Assembly: GCA_017626035.1 (NCBI GenBank)
Contig: JAGAJR010000012.1
Location: forward strand, 62,001 to 126,000
Direction: 5' to 3'
DNA length: 64,000 nucleotides
Source of the DNA: Alphaproteobacteria bacterium
GTDB lineage: Bacteria > Pseudomonadota > Alphaproteobacteria > RF32 > CAG-239
Shown in pieces: positions 16,840-26,556 of this stretch. The translations under genes and the position numbers were made by a program. The notes beneath the pieces are model-generated. The model saw only the letters and a program-made list of their open reading frames with translations. It did not search any database and had not been told where the DNA came from. Numbering within the stretch: the stretch's first letter is position 1; each line of letters starts with the position of its first letter.

Positions 16840-16873
16840 AAAAAAAAGGTATTGTTTTTTGTAAACAATACCT
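16840..16873 (-). terminator. Intrinsic terminator after the small membrane protein gene
   Basis: AGGTATTGTTT / AAACAATACCT, a perfect 11-bp stem, followed on the minus strand by eight T residues. Confidence 0.9.
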
Positions 16874-16894
16874 CTCCTTCTCAATTTTTAGGAA

Positions 16895-17188
16895 TTAAGC
16901 AAGTTCCAGAATATAATATTCTTCAAAGCCAAGAACCCGAACTTTAACCTGAGTCCCCTTTTTCAGAGAATCCTCTGAAACATCTAATACCCCATAATTC
17001 CAAACACCATCTCGCTCAAATTCGCAAAACCAGCGGCCATCCGCATAATAAGCAGCCTCGGCGAGATACACTTCTTCAGTGTTTTGCTGTTGTTCTTTCT
17101 TCTCAAAATGCTCATCCAACCATTGGATGCTCCGAAGACCAAGAACCAAAATCAACAACATGAACAGCCAGAGTTCTTTGTCTGTCAT
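16895..17188 (-). CDS. Small membrane-anchored protein of unknown function
   Basis: 97 residues. One membrane helix (about residues 6-20, LWLFMLLILVLGL) is followed by a charged linker (EKKEQQQ) and a beta-rich soluble domain with RWFCEFERDGVWNYGVLD and KGTQVKVRVLGFEEYYILEL. The strand order and the KGTQVKVRVLG segment faintly recall the OB-fold end of NfeD-like proteins, but the match is too weak to name. It has its own terminator and is separated from pnp by another, so it is an independent gene between rplY and pnp. Confidence 0.65.
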   Translation of the reverse strand: MTDKELWLFMLLILVLGLRSIQWLDEHFEKKEQQQNTEEVYLAEAAYYADGRWFCEFERDGVWNYGVLDVSEDSLKKGTQVKVRVLGFEEYYILELA

Positions 17189-17281
17189 AGATTTATTTTT
17201 TTAATCGATTAATATATACAGAGTTTTAAAATATCTATTTCAAAAATAAATAAAAATGCCCCTCTTGTCAAATATAATAAT

Positions 17282-17313
17282 AAAACCGCCGAATAAAAAA
17301 TCCGACGGTTTTA
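17282..17313 (-). terminator. Intrinsic terminator after pnp
   Basis: AAAACCGTCGGA / TTCGGCGGTTTT stem (with G-U pairs) followed by an AT-rich tail on the minus strand, 23 bp beyond the pnp stop. Confidence 0.8.
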
Positions 17314-17336
17314 ATTGTTAAAGCAATCAACTGCTT

Positions 17337-19460
17337 CTATTTATTTTCCAGATCTTCTCCGGTTTCTTGATTAACCCTCTTGGCAGAAAGTTTAATCTTA
17401 CCGCGATTATCCTGGCCAATACATTTAACCCACATTGTATCGCCTTCTTTATAGAAGTCTGAAACGGAAGCAATGCGTTCGTTTTTCACTTCGGAAATAT
17501 GAACCAACCCTTCGGTTGTTCCCAAGAAACGGACAAACGCACCAAAATCCATAATTTTAGTAATAACACCTTTATAGATTTTGCCTTCTTCCGGCTCGGC
17601 AACAATGCCCATAATCCATTCCAAAGCAGCATCGCCGTCTTCTTTTTTGATAGAAGCGATTTTAATGATACCGTCATCGGAAATATCGATTTTGGTCTTG
17701 GTTGTTTCGGTAATTTCACGGATAACTTTACCGCCGCTGCCGATAACTTCACGAATTTTATCGGTAGGGATTTTCAAGGTAACGATTCGCGGAGCTCTAT
17801 CGGAAACATGAGCTCTAGGTTCAGCAATGGCTTTTGCCATCTCACCCAGAATATGGATACGTCCTTCATGAGCCTGAGCCAAAGCGGTTTTCATAATCTC
17901 TTTGGTAATGGATGTGATTTTAATATCCATCTGCAAAGCGGTAACACCGTCTTTTGTACCGGCAACCTTAAAGTCCATATCGCCGAGGTGGTCTTCATCA
18001 CCCAGAATATCCGTCAAAACGGCAACCCGACCATCATTTTCCTTAATTAACCCCATGGCAATACCGGCAACAGGTTTAACCATAGGCACGCCGGCAGCCA
18101 TCAAAGACAATGTCGTACCGCAAACCGTAGCCATGGAAGAAGAACCGTTGGATTCCATAATTTCGGAAACAACACGGATTGTGTAAGGGAATTTGTCCTT
18201 GTCTTTCGGCATCATCGGGTGAATTGCTCTCCAAGCCAATTTTCCGTGGCCGATTTCACGACGTCCCGGACTTCCGATACGTCCGCATTCGCCGACGGAG
18301 AACGGCGGGAAGTTATAGTTCAACATAAAGTCTTCTTTATATTCATCCAAAAGCCCGTCAACAATCTGAGCGTCTTCGCCGGTACCCAAAGTCGTAACCA
18401 CCATGGCCTGTGTTTCTCCGCGGGTAAACAAAGCGGAACCGTGCGTGCAAGGCAAAACGTCAACTTCGCACTGAATAGGGCGAACGGTTTTGGTATCGCG
18501 GCCGTCAATACGATGACCCGTTGTCAAAACTTTTTCACGAACAACCTTGTGCATGAGCTTTTCAATAACATCGCCGATATAGCGGGTTTCCAGCTCATTT
18601 TCAGGGTCAATGGAAGCTTTGACTTCTTCGGAAGCCTGACCGACCAAAGTACCGCGTTTCAATTTGTCAGTTTCTTTGAAAGCTTCTTCATATTTGCCGA
18701 TAAATTCTTTTTCGACACGATTGTATAACTCATCAAATTCTTTAGGAAATTCAGGGGCTTCCCATTTTTCCTTACCGGCTTCGGCGGCCAGTTCTTCAAT
18801 CATCTTAATAACCGGCTGGAAGCTGTCAAAACCAAACATAACGGCGTTTAACATGGTTTCTTCAGACAATTCCTGAGCCTCGGATTCAACCATCAAAACA
18901 CCTTCTTTGGTACCGGCAACAGCCAATTCCAACTGGGTTTCTTTCATCTGGTCCAAAGTCGGGTTCAAAATAAATTCCCCGTCCTTATAGCCGACTTTTG
19001 CGGCACCGATAGGACCAAGGAACGGAATACCGGAAACGGCCAAAGCGGCAGAAGCGGCAATCATGGAAACAATGTCTGAATCCGTTTTCTGGTCATGGGA
19101 CAAAACCGTACAAATGATTTGAACTTCATTTTTGAAAGCGTCCGGGAACAACGGTCTGATAGGACGGTCAATCAAACGGGAAATCAAAACTTCACGTTCG
19201 GAAGGCTTACCCTCTCTTTTCATAAAACCGCCCGGAACCTTGCCGGTTGCATAATATTTTTCTTGGTAATTAACTGTCAAAGGAAAGAAATCTTGATCTG
19301 CCTTTACCTCTTTTGCTGCACAAACCGTTGCAATTACCTCTGTTTCGCCATATTTAGCAATAACTGCACCTGTTGCCTGTCTTGCTACCTTACCTGTTTC
19401 TAAAACTAACTTGCGTCCGCCCCAATCCATCTCTTTACGGGACACTTTAAAATCGATCAT
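17337..19460 (-). CDS. pnp: Polyribonucleotide nucleotidyltransferase (PNPase)
   Basis: PNPase degrades RNA from the 3' end using phosphate and is part of the RNA degradosome. Two RNase PH domains (the second with [14 protein letters not shown] and [13 protein letters not shown]-like metal site DMDFKVAGT / LQMDIKI), then a KH domain ([16 protein letters not shown]) and an S1 domain ([29 protein letters not shown]). The start at 19460 follows AGGAAAGG; the open frame further upstream would read through the leader hairpins. 707 residues, normal length. Follows rpsO, the standard order. Confidence 0.97.
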   Translation of the reverse strand: MIDFKVSRKEMDWGGRKLVLETGKVARQATGAVIAKYGETEVIATVCAAKEVKADQDFFPLTVNYQEKYYATGKVPGGFMKREGKPSEREVLISRLIDRPIRPLFPDAFKNEVQIICTVLSHDQKTDSDIVSMIAASAALAVSGIPFLGPIGAAKVGYKDGEFILNPTLDQMKETQLELAVAGTKEGVLMVESEAQELSEETMLNAVMFGFDSFQPVIKMIEELAAEAGKEKWEAPEFPKEFDELYNRVEKEFIGKYEEAFKETDKLKRGTLVGQASEEVKASIDPENELETRYIGDVIEKLMHKVVREKVLTTGHRIDGRDTKTVRPIQCEVDVLPCTHGSALFTRGETQAMVVTTLGTGEDAQIVDGLLDEYKEDFMLNYNFPPFSVGECGRIGSPGRREIGHGKLAWRAIHPMMPKDKDKFPYTIRVVSEIMESNGSSSMATVCGTTLSLMAAGVPMVKPVAGIAMGLIKENDGRVAVLTDILGDEDHLGDMDFKVAGTKDGVTALQMDIKITSITKEIMKTALAQAHEGRIHILGEMAKAIAEPRAHVSDRAPRIVTLKIPTDKIREVIGSGGKVIREITETTKTKIDISDDGIIKIASIKKEDGDAALEWIMGIVAEPEEGKIYKGVITKIMDFGAFVRFLGTTEGLVHISEVKNERIASVSDFYKEGDTMWVKCIGQDNRGKIKLSAKRVNQETGEDLENK

Positions 19461-19521
19461 ATTTTTTCCTTTCCTATTTCCTACAATCAACACCCAAGCC
19501 CCATTGCCCGGGATTTCCTCA

Positions 19522-19580
19522 CCCGGACATAATATCCGGGATTTAAAAGTTAAGGTGAAGCCCCATTGCTCCACCTCAAC
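19522..19580 (-). promoter_or_regulatory. Structured pnp leader with two stem-loops
   Basis: On the minus strand, GTTGAGGTG pairs with CACCTTAAC (19549-19580, one G-U) and CCCGGA pairs with TCCGGG (19522-19540). A further repeat, AAGCCCCATTGC, occurs at 19497 and 19559. In enterobacteria pnp mRNA is controlled by RNase III cleavage of a leader stem and by PNPase itself; the placement here is similar, but no functional link is shown. Confidence 0.5.
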
Positions 19581-19676
19581 TCAACTTTCTGCAAGTTCAG
19601 ACCGCCATAACAACACTGTGCAAAATAACCTGCACAAAAAAGTCTGCCATTTTTGATTCTGAATATTGCATAAATA

Positions 19677-19946
19677 TTATTTTCTCAGTTCCAATTTCTT
19701 GATGATATCCTGATAACGAGCTTCGCTCTTAGATTTCAGGTGGTCTAACAAGTGACGGCGTTTAGAAACCATTTTCATCAAACCGAGACGGGAGTGCAAA
19801 TCTTTCTTATGAACGTTGAAGTGTTCAATAAGAGAGTTGATTCTGGCTGTCCAAATAGCAATCTGAACTTCCGGAGAACCTGTATCTCCCTCTTTCAAAC
19901 CATATAATTTAACTAATTCTTGTTTTTTTTCATTTGTAATCGACAT
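19677..19946 (-). CDS. rpsO: 30S ribosomal protein S15
   Basis: 89 residues, the normal length. S15 binds the 16S central domain. Diagnostic segments: [38 protein letters not shown]. The ATG at 19946 has AGGA 8 bp ahead; a TTG one codon upstream is less likely. Lies 17 bp after truB on the same strand, ahead of pnp, the usual truB-rpsO-pnp order. Confidence 0.97.
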   Translation of the reverse strand: MSITNEKKQELVKLYGLKEGDTGSPEVQIAIWTARINSLIEHFNVHKKDLHSRLGLMKMVSKRRHLLDHLKSKSEARYQDIIKKLELRK

Positions 19947-19963
19947 CAATATTTTCCTTATAT

Positions 19964-20875
19964 TTAAAGATTAAACACACGAACCGGAGCAATTTTCCTT
20001 TCTTCGATTCGCACAATCGCCGCCAAACTCCCGCCACACATTGCAACCGCTTGGTTTCCGACCAGTTTCTCCACATCATACATTTTGGGAGAAACAGACT
20101 GTCCAAGCCTGAGCTTGCCGGCATCAACTTCCGAAACAGCAATAACCGCGATGTCGCGCAGAGATGTTTCTATCGGAAGAAGAAACTTTTTTGCTTCAAC
20201 AACATACACTATCTTTTTCAAAGTTTCTACTAAAATCGTATCATCTAAGCCGAATTTGCCGCATTTTGTCCGCCGCAATTCCTGTAAATAACCCTTAGTT
20301 CCTAAAAATTCCGCCAAATCATGCCCTAAAGTGCGAACATAAGTCCCTTTGGAACAACAAACCCTGAACCTTGCCTGCTGATTCGGCAATTCTTCCAACA
20401 ATTCCAATTCATAAATTTCTACTTTTCGGGACGGCATATCCACTTCCTTACCTTCCCTTGCCAACTTATAAGCCCTTTGCCCGTTAATCTTAATCGCGGA
20501 ATACACCGGAGGAACCTGTTCTATCTGTCCGATAAAATGCGGAAGAGCCCTTAAGATTTCCTCTTTGTTTGGAATTTTCTCGGAGCGGGAGATAATCTCT
20601 CCTTCACTGTCGTCCGTATTGGTGGAAGCCCCCCACTGTATGACAAATTCATATTCCTTTTCTCCGTCCGTTACAAAGGGAATAAGTTTTGTTGCTTCCC
20701 CGAAAGCTATCGGCAACACACCGGTCGCAAAAGGATCTAAAGTTCCGGTATGCCCGTTTTTTTTCGCATTAAAAACCCGCCTTGTTAACGTAACAACATC
20801 CGTAGAACCCATACCCCGGGGTTTATCTACCACCAGCCAACCGTTAACCTCTTCCCCTTTTTTATGTTTTCCCAT
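19964..20875 (-). CDS. truB: tRNA pseudouridine(55) synthase TruB
   Basis: TruB makes pseudouridine 55 in the T-loop of nearly all tRNAs. The catalytic aspartate is D47 in [35 protein letters not shown] and [16 protein letters not shown] are further family motifs. 303 residues, with the short C-terminal PUA-like end. In related genomes truB follows rbfA directly; here a two-gene cassette and two terminators lie between them, so truB must have its own promoter in 20876-20942, or be served by read-through. Confidence 0.96.
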   Translation of the reverse strand: MGKHKKGEEVNGWLVVDKPRGMGSTDVVTLTRRVFNAKKNGHTGTLDPFATGVLPIAFGEATKLIPFVTDGEKEYEFVIQWGASTNTDDSEGEIISRSEKIPNKEEILRALPHFIGQIEQVPPVYSAIKINGQRAYKLAREGKEVDMPSRKVEIYELELLEELPNQQARFRVCCSKGTYVRTLGHDLAEFLGTKGYLQELRRTKCGKFGLDDTILVETLKKIVYVVEAKKFLLPIETSLRDIAVIAVSEVDAGKLRLGQSVSPKMYDVEKLVGNQAVAMCGGSLAAIVRIEERKIAPVRVFNL

Positions 20876-20942
20876 CTGTAAATCCGATTTTAATTAATAC
20901 TTCGTCCTTTGTATGCGAAAAAAACAACCTTGTCAAAAACAA

Positions 20943-20968
20943 AAAGGTGCCTCAAAAGAGACACCTTT
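20943..20968 (-). terminator. Intrinsic terminator at the end of the orphan cassette
   Basis: AAAGGTGTCTC / GAGGCACCTTT (one G-U pair) followed by TTGTTTTG on the minus strand, 21 bp after the stop of the 357-residue orphan. Confidence 0.85.
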
Positions 20969-20989
20969 CTGCAAATAAATAAGAAAGAA

Positions 20990-22063
20990 TTACCACGGCC
21001 ACAAGCGGCTCTTCAAGACGGAAAACCAACCTTCTTTTTTGACGAAGGGGGCCTTAGGCTCATCTGAACCGATGACATCAATAAAACCTGCATCATCAGA
21101 AACAGAACTGTTCTCTTCAGCCGAATTTTCATCAGTTTTCGGTGCAGAATCAGAATCTTCTGCCTTTTCTGCTTCTTCAGACTTTTCCTCTTCAATCAAC
21201 TCTGGTTCTGAGTTCAAAAAATAATCATCGTCGTCATCCGTCTTCCATATCCGGTTTCCGATTCTGACAAAGTCATCGTCATCTTCCAGATCTTCACCTT
21301 CACCCCATAAAACAAGCTTATAGGCATCATCAGAGCCATATAATTTGTAGAGTTGGGACTCCTCGTCAAAAAACCAGACCGCATTAACATAAGAGCCTTT
21401 GTCAACACCCTCATAAACCTTAACGAACTGATTGGTTTCGGCATAACGGCAATAAATTTGAACAACGTCATTATCGCAATCGCAATAAATCTTAAACCAT
21501 GGATTACAAGTGTAAAGATTCATCCTCTCGAAATCCCGAAAACCGTGACCGCGAGCCCCGGAAAACACCTCATAAAGGGGAAAACCTTCCGGAGCGGACT
21601 CTACACACTCAAAGACAACCGGATTATCATTGTCTTCCGGATAAAACACCGCTGACTTATACTCTTTAGAAACCAGTTTGTCTTCTACAAAATAACGGGC
21701 TCTTACATGATTCCCCTCTTTCTGCAAAAAAACTTTTTTTTCCAGCCAGCTTCCGAGAGAAATAACCGTCTTTCCGTCAAACAGAAAATAATCTGTCCCC
21801 ACTGAAAAAACAAAATCTTCCTCCCAATCGGTGTAGTCATAGCAATGAACATTGTCGATTTTCTTGATAATCTCGGTTCTATCCTTATTAAAAATAAAGA
21901 TTGTGCCAAAATCATCATTCTTTTCGAGGTAAATAACCTGCTCGGACAATTCTTCAGAATTCCGGCCAAAATCAATCTCTTTCCGAACCAAGAGTTCAGA
22001 ATCTGCCTCAACCAAAATACTGCCTTGGCGTGAAGCGATTAATTCATACTTTCTCATACGCAA
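20990..22063 (-). CDS. Unrecognised acidic protein, second gene of the orphan cassette
   Basis: 357 residues, no signal peptide or membrane helix. I do not recognise a family. The first about 255 residues are rich in short strands and aromatic residues (FVFSVGTDYFLFDGKTVISL, VWFFDEESQLYKLYG), which looks like a beta-propeller or WG-like repeat fold. Residues about 255-345 are extremely acidic and low complexity (runs of D and E, then S/E/A), ending with a tryptophan-rich basic tip (FSVLKSRLWPW). It starts 38 bp after the 240-residue gene and ends before a terminator. Together they interrupt the rbfA-truB junction of a conserved operon. Confidence 0.7.
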   Translation of the reverse strand: MRMRKYELIASRQGSILVEADSELLVRKEIDFGRNSEELSEQVIYLEKNDDFGTIFIFNKDRTEIIKKIDNVHCYDYTDWEEDFVFSVGTDYFLFDGKTVISLGSWLEKKVFLQKEGNHVRARYFVEDKLVSKEYKSAVFYPEDNDNPVVFECVESAPEGFPLYEVFSGARGHGFRDFERMNLYTCNPWFKIYCDCDNDVVQIYCRYAETNQFVKVYEGVDKGSYVNAVWFFDEESQLYKLYGSDDAYKLVLWGEGEDLEDDDDFVRIGNRIWKTDDDDDYFLNSEPELIEEEKSEEAEKAEDSDSAPKTDENSAEENSSVSDDAGFIDVIGSDEPKAPFVKKEGWFSVLKSRLWPW

Positions 22064-22101
22064 TAATTAATTAAAAAAGTTAAACATTTTTATTAAATCA
22101 C

Positions 22102-22824
22102 TCAATGAAACATTTTGTTTTTTAAAATCAACCACAATTCTTTCAACGTTCGACGGTATGGACGATTTTTTTCGCAAAGCTTACGCAGATGATTATCGGC
22201 TTTTCTAAGCTTTCGAACTCCTCCCGCATAATAAGGCGGACAAGGAACAAATGCCCAATCTTCTCCGTTAGCATCACAAAGAATATAAACCCTTTCAGCA
22301 CCCAATACACAGCTTACAGGAGCAAAATACTTACTGTCGGAATACATCATTGTCATTGAACACCTCTTCCAAATATTTTTTCTCTCCCACAGCCGAGGCT
22401 TGTAACCGTTTTCCCCTTCTGTTACCAACAGACCTTTATCGTTGTCAAAAAAATAATTCGAACAAAAAAGGTGTCTTTCTATCTCGCCATTCTTATCAAA
22501 GAAAGAAATTGTATAAGAACTGTCTCTCTGCTGAAGAACAAAAAAATGATCAACAGCTTCTCCCAAACGGAGAACCTTGAAACTGCTTTCTTTTACACAA
22601 GACCAACCTTCTTGTTGTGAACTTTTACATTTAAAAAACAAATAACCGCTTTTGTGGTAAAATTCCACTACCTCGGACGCGATCAAAACTTTGCATGATC
22701 TTTTTTTCTTAAGATAAATATCCGTTACACCATTTCCTTTTAACGCAAAAATGAATTTGCCATGTTTAATAACAGATAAAACCTCTCCCCGATTAATAAA
22801 CTGTTTAGTCGTTTTCCTTCCCAT
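22102..22824 (-). CDS. Unrecognised basic protein, first gene of the orphan cassette
   Basis: 240 residues, no signal peptide or membrane helix, no family recognised. Strand-rich segments (GKFIFALKGNGVTDIYLKKK, SGYLFFKCKSS, YTISFFDKNGEIERHLF) recall the style of the acidic partner, suggesting the two may share a fold or descend from a duplication. Seven cysteines are scattered through it. The C-terminal 45 residues are strongly basic (GGVRKLRKADNHLRKL, RPYRRTLKELWLILKNKMF). It has its own promoter candidate and follows the rbfA terminator. Confidence 0.7.
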   Translation of the reverse strand: MGRKTTKQFINRGEVLSVIKHGKFIFALKGNGVTDIYLKKKRSCKVLIASEVVEFYHKSGYLFFKCKSSQQEGWSCVKESSFKVLRLGEAVDHFFVLQQRDSSYTISFFDKNGEIERHLFCSNYFFDNDKGLLVTEGENGYKPRLWERKNIWKRCSMTMMYSDSKYFAPVSCVLGAERVYILCDANGEDWAFVPCPPYYAGGVRKLRKADNHLRKLCEKNRPYRRTLKELWLILKNKMFH

Positions 22825-22867
22825 AATTATATTTTTTTAATGAATACTAATACATGATTATGTCGGT

Positions 22868-22896
22868 AGCTTAATTTATTTTTTGACAAAAATCAA
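22868..22896 (-). promoter_or_regulatory. Candidate promoter of the orphan cassette
   Basis: TTGATT, 17-bp spacer, TAAGCT on the minus strand, in the AT-rich 120 bp between the rbfA terminator and the first orphan gene. The -10 element is imperfect. Confidence 0.4.
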
Positions 22897-22955
22897 TACG
22901 CATTACTAAAATAAATCAACAGATAGACAAAAACACTTTGCAACAAAAAAACTAA

Positions 22956-22982
22956 AAAAGGGACCGTAACCAGGTCCCTTTT
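22956..22982 (-). terminator. Intrinsic terminator after rbfA
   Basis: AAAAGGGACC / GGTCCCTTTT, perfect 10-bp stem, then TTAGTTTTTTTG on the minus strand. It closes the rimP-nusA-ylxR-infB-rbfA unit. Confidence 0.9.
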
Positions 22983-22984
22983 CC

Positions 22985-23365
22985 TTATGCTTTTTTCAAA
23001 TCTTGAGCCACTCTCGGATCTCGAAACAGTTTTTCCATCCTGTCGACCTGCTCAAAACTCTCGTCAATCCGAAAATTTATCTCAGGAACATATCTCAAAT
23101 CCGTTTTTGCCCCTACCACTTTACGAAAATGATTGGCGGCCAGCTGCAAAGCTTCGCGAACTTCTTCGTTTTTGTCATTTTGAGAAGTAATGAAATAAAC
23201 ATTGCAATACTTCAAATCCGGAGAAACTCTGGCTTCCATAACGGTAACCAAAACATCTATCCCCTCCAAGTTTCTGACTTCGCCTCTCTCAATCTGTCCG
23301 GCAATAATTTTTTTAATCTCCTGCCCGACCCGTAATTGTCTTTGCGACGGTTCTTTCTCTGCCAT
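22985..23365 (-). CDS. rbfA: Ribosome-binding factor A
   Basis: RbfA is a KH-fold factor that assists late 30S maturation at 16S helix 1 and is needed in the cold. 126 residues; typical segments are RQLRVGQEIKKIIAGQIERGE, VSPDLKYCNVYFIT and LRYVPEINFRIDESFEQVDRME. It begins 34 bp after the infB stop on the same strand and is followed at once by a terminator. Confidence 0.95.
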   Translation of the reverse strand: MAEKEPSQRQLRVGQEIKKIIAGQIERGEVRNLEGIDVLVTVMEARVSPDLKYCNVYFITSQNDKNEEVREALQLAANHFRKVVGAKTDLRYVPEINFRIDESFEQVDRMEKLFRDPRVAQDLKKA

Positions 23366-23399
23366 ATTCTTATTCCTTCAAATAAATCGACAACCAAAA

Positions 23400-25874
23400 C
23401 TACAATGTTGCGGCAATTTCTTCCACTTCATAACATTCAATAAAGTCACCGACCTGAATGTCATTATAGTTTTCAAAGCTCATACCGCATTCATAGCCGG
23501 ATTTAACTTCTTTCACATCCTCTTTAAAGCGTTTCAACTGTCCGAGGCTTCCGTCATGAATAACCACGTTATCACGCAGCAGACGAACTTTGGCTCCGCG
23601 TTTAACCATGCCTTCCGTAACCATACATCCGGCAACTTTGCCCACACCCGTAATATTGAAGACATTGCGAATTTCGGCATAACCAAGGATTTTCTCTCTC
23701 AGTTCAGGAGAAAGCATTCCTTCCAACGCCTTCTTAATATCATCGGCAACATCATAAATAATCGAATAATAACGAATATCAACGCCATCCTGACGAGCCA
23801 TATCACGAGCGTGAGGAATGGCACGAACATTAAAGCCGATAATAAACGCGTTAGAAGCTTTTGCCAATGTAACATCGGAATCAGAAATCGGACCGACAGC
23901 AGAGTGCAGAACCTGAACACTGACTTCATCATTGGACAATTTGTTGATTGTTCCTTCAATTGCTTCGATGGAACCTTGAACGTCTGCCTTGATAATAACC
24001 GGAAGATGTTTAATTTCACCGGACTTAATCTTATCAAGCATTTGTTCCATAGCCGACTTGGCACTTTTAACCAGTTTAGCCTCACGTTCCTTGCGGATAC
24101 GATATCCGGTAACTTCCTTGGCCTGATTTTCATCAGCGGCAACAATAAAGTCATCACCGGCCGACGGAGTACCCTGCAAACCGAGAACCTCAACCGGAGT
24201 AGCCGGACCGGCTTCAAATACTTTTTGGCCGCGTTCGTTAAACATGGCTCTGACACGTCCCCATTCTTTACCGGCAATACAAATATCACCGATACGCAAC
24301 GTTCCTTTTTGAACCAAAACAGTGGCAACGGAACCGCGTCCTTTTTCCATTTTGGCCTCCACAACAGCCCCCTCCGCACCACGGGAAGGATTAGCTCTCA
24401 AATCCAAAATTTCTGCTTGCAGCAAAATAGCTTCCACCAATTTATCAATATTAATGCGTTTCTTAGCGGAAACTTCGGCACACAAACATTCGCCGCCCAT
24501 CTCTTCAACGGCAATACCATGCTGAAGCAAAGCAGTTTTAACTTTCATCGGATCAGCCCCCGGCAAGTCGATTTTGTTGATGGCAACAACAATCGGAACT
24601 TCCGCGGCCTGAGCGTGGCGGATGGCTTCAATCGTCTGCGGCATAATACCGTCATTGGCGGCAACCACCAAAACCACAATATCCGTTACTTTCGCACCGC
24701 GGGCACGCATTTCGGAGAAAGCCTCGTGTCCCGGAGTATCAATAAAGGTAATTTTATCGCCGGTTGAAACTTCAATTTGATAAGCCCCGATATGCTGGGT
24801 AATACCACCGGCCTCACGGTCGGCAACATTGGTTTCTCTCAGAGCATCCAACAAAGAGGTTTTACCATGGTCAACGTGTCCCATAACCGTAACAACCGGA
24901 GCTCTCGGCAGCAACTGATCCGGTGTATCATCCGGACCGCCGAGCCCTAATTCGACATCGCTTTCGGCCACGCGTTTTACTTTGTGTCCGAGTTCTTCAA
25001 CCACAATTTGTGCCGTATCGGCATCAATCGACTGGTTAATCGTCGCCATAACACCCAAAGACATCAGTTTTTTAATAACATCAGCACTTTTTTCGGCCAT
25101 ACGGTTAGCCAGTTCCTGAACCGTAATAATTTCAGGAATGATAACTTCTTTGAAAATCTTTTCCTGCGGCTGAACGGCTTGAACAGGCTTCGGCTGTTTC
25201 TTTTTGAAACGGCGGCGGCTGCCAAAACCATAATCATCATCGTCATCATCTCCGCCAAAGTTATGAACATTAACCTTGCCGCTGCGTCTTTGCGGTTCAA
25301 AACTGCGTTTCATAACTTTTTTACGTTCCTGTTCAAACGTATCTTCACGGCTTAAAGACTTTGAAGCATCCTTTTTAAATTTACGGTTATGAAAATCTTC
25401 GTCATCGTCTTCATCATCTTCAAAATCTTTTGATTTTTTATCTTTAAGCTTAACAAAATGTTTTTCTTCTGCTTCTTGAGCTTTGGCTGCTTCTTGAGCC
25501 GATTTGGCCGCAGCTTCTTTTTCTGCCTTTTCTTTGGCAGCTGCCTCTTCAACTTTAGCCTGCTGACGGGCTTTTTCTTCCTCTTCCCGCTGAATCTGGC
25601 GAAGACGCTCTTTTTCTTCCTCTTCAAGTCTACGTTTAGCTTCATGCTCTTTGGCTTCGGCAATCAAACGCAGTTTGGCCGCCGTGGCCTCGTCAATCTC
25701 CACCTTGGTTTCAACAGGGGCACTGGTGTTAATCACTCTCTTTTTGCGAACTTCGACCTGTACGACTTTTTTCCCGTCATTATTGCGTGATTTGGCGGCA
25801 TCGCCTAACCCTTTAAGGGTAAGTGTTGATTTTCCCGATAATGTTAGTTTGTTATTTGCATTATCACCTGTCAT
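23400..25874 (-). CDS. infB: Translation initiation factor IF-2
   Basis: IF-2 is the GTPase that brings initiator tRNA to the 30S subunit. 824 residues: an N-terminal [16 protein letters not shown] segment typical of alphaproteobacteria; a long charged low-complexity region (about 55-240) with E/K/A-rich helices and acidic patches; the IF2-N domain ([20 protein letters not shown]); the G domain with [22 protein letters not shown] and NKIDLPGAD; then domains II to C2 ending FECYEVEEI-like [15 protein letters not shown] 521-codon antisense frame over it is a codon-bias shadow. Confidence 0.97.
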   Translation of the reverse strand: MTGDNANNKLTLSGKSTLTLKGLGDAAKSRNNDGKKVVQVEVRKKRVINTSAPVETKVEIDEATAAKLRLIAEAKEHEAKRRLEEEEKERLRQIQREEEEKARQQAKVEEAAAKEKAEKEAAAKSAQEAAKAQEAEEKHFVKLKDKKSKDFEDDEDDDEDFHNRKFKKDASKSLSREDTFEQERKKVMKRSFEPQRRSGKVNVHNFGGDDDDDDYGFGSRRRFKKKQPKPVQAVQPQEKIFKEVIIPEIITVQELANRMAEKSADVIKKLMSLGVMATINQSIDADTAQIVVEELGHKVKRVAESDVELGLGGPDDTPDQLLPRAPVVTVMGHVDHGKTSLLDALRETNVADREAGGITQHIGAYQIEVSTGDKITFIDTPGHEAFSEMRARGAKVTDIVVLVVAANDGIMPQTIEAIRHAQAAEVPIVVAINKIDLPGADPMKVKTALLQHGIAVEEMGGECLCAEVSAKKRINIDKLVEAILLQAEILDLRANPSRGAEGAVVEAKMEKGRGSVATVLVQKGTLRIGDICIAGKEWGRVRAMFNERGQKVFEAGPATPVEVLGLQGTPSAGDDFIVAADENQAKEVTGYRIRKEREAKLVKSAKSAMEQMLDKIKSGEIKHLPVIIKADVQGSIEAIEGTINKLSNDEVSVQVLHSAVGPISDSDVTLAKASNAFIIGFNVRAIPHARDMARQDGVDIRYYSIIYDVADDIKKALEGMLSPELREKILGYAEIRNVFNITGVGKVAGCMVTEGMVKRGAKVRLLRDNVVIHDGSLGQLKRFKEDVKEVKSGYECGMSFENYNDIQVGDFIECYEVEEIAATL

Positions 25875-25907
25875 TATTGTTTTATCTCCGTATCTTTATA
25901 AAAAACT

Positions 25908-26477
25908 CTATGAATTCAAAAAGACTTGCAGTTTCTTAAACTCATCATGAACTGTTTTGGCCATCTCGCTTTTCAGAAAAGCAACATGCACCGTATTAAC
26001 TTTATTTAATGCCTGATCCAACTCCTCAACATCATACAGAACAAATACTTCCAAATCCTTCGCCAAAGAAACCATCTTCTCATGGCCGTCTTCACCGGCG
26101 TTTTTGGCTTCCAAGATAAAAGCCGCTTTATTTTTTACAAGGGCTTCTTTAACTTTTTCAAAACCGGTAACTAACACCCCTGCTTTTTTTGCCAGGCTGA
26201 TAAAGTCTAACCCTTTTTTTCTTAAAATTTTCTCAACCAATTCAATTAATTGATTATCGGCACGCACTTTCTTCCGGACGGCTTTTGAAAACAACCCTTT
26301 TTCAATGGCTGTCTGCAAAGCCTTTTTTGAATTAGAAACAAAAATTCCCCGCCCCGGAAGTTTTTTCTTAAAATCCGGAACCACCATATTATCTGGCGTG
26401 ATTGTAAAACGCAAAAGCTCATCTTTGCTTTTTACTTCTCCGTCAACAATACATTTTCGTTCTTCTTCATTTTTCAT
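25908..26477 (-). CDS. YlxR-type RNA-binding protein fused to an L7Ae-like domain
   Basis: 189 residues. The N-terminal 85 residues are a YlxR (DUF448) domain with RKCIVDGEVKSKDELLRF and the LPGRGIFV loop. The rest resembles the L7Ae/L30e RNA-binding fold (FISLAKKAGVLVTGFEKVKE, KAAFILEAKNA). Firmicutes encode these as separate ylxR and ylxQ genes; the fusion is common in alphaproteobacteria. It lies between nusA and infB, the conserved position, and probably acts in RNA processing or ribosome assembly. Confidence 0.9.
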   Translation of the reverse strand: MKNEEERKCIVDGEVKSKDELLRFTITPDNMVVPDFKKKLPGRGIFVSNSKKALQTAIEKGLFSKAVRKKVRADNQLIELVEKILRKKGLDFISLAKKAGVLVTGFEKVKEALVKNKAAFILEAKNAGEDGHEKMVSLAKDLEVFVLYDVEELDQALNKVNTVHVAFLKSEMAKTVHDEFKKLQVFLNS

Positions 26478-26556
26478 CTTGCTTATCGCCTCGTTTTTCG
26501 GAAAGGGAACAGAGAGGCTTTAATCATAAAACCGCTCCGTTCCTTCCGTAAAGATG

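Larger units (their letters stand above)
16583..16894. other. Intergenic region upstream of rplY (312 bp)
   Basis: No open frame with coding character. From rplY outward it holds the ribosome site, a GC-rich hairpin (16616-16639), a promoter candidate (16662-16689), about 150 bp of AT-rich sequence with no feature I can support, and the terminator of the next gene (16840-16873). Confidence 0.7.

Noticed and set aside
23202-24767. 521-codon plus-strand open frame
   Set aside because: It lies antisense to infB, has no ribosome site or family match, and its composition is that of a reverse-complement codon-bias shadow.
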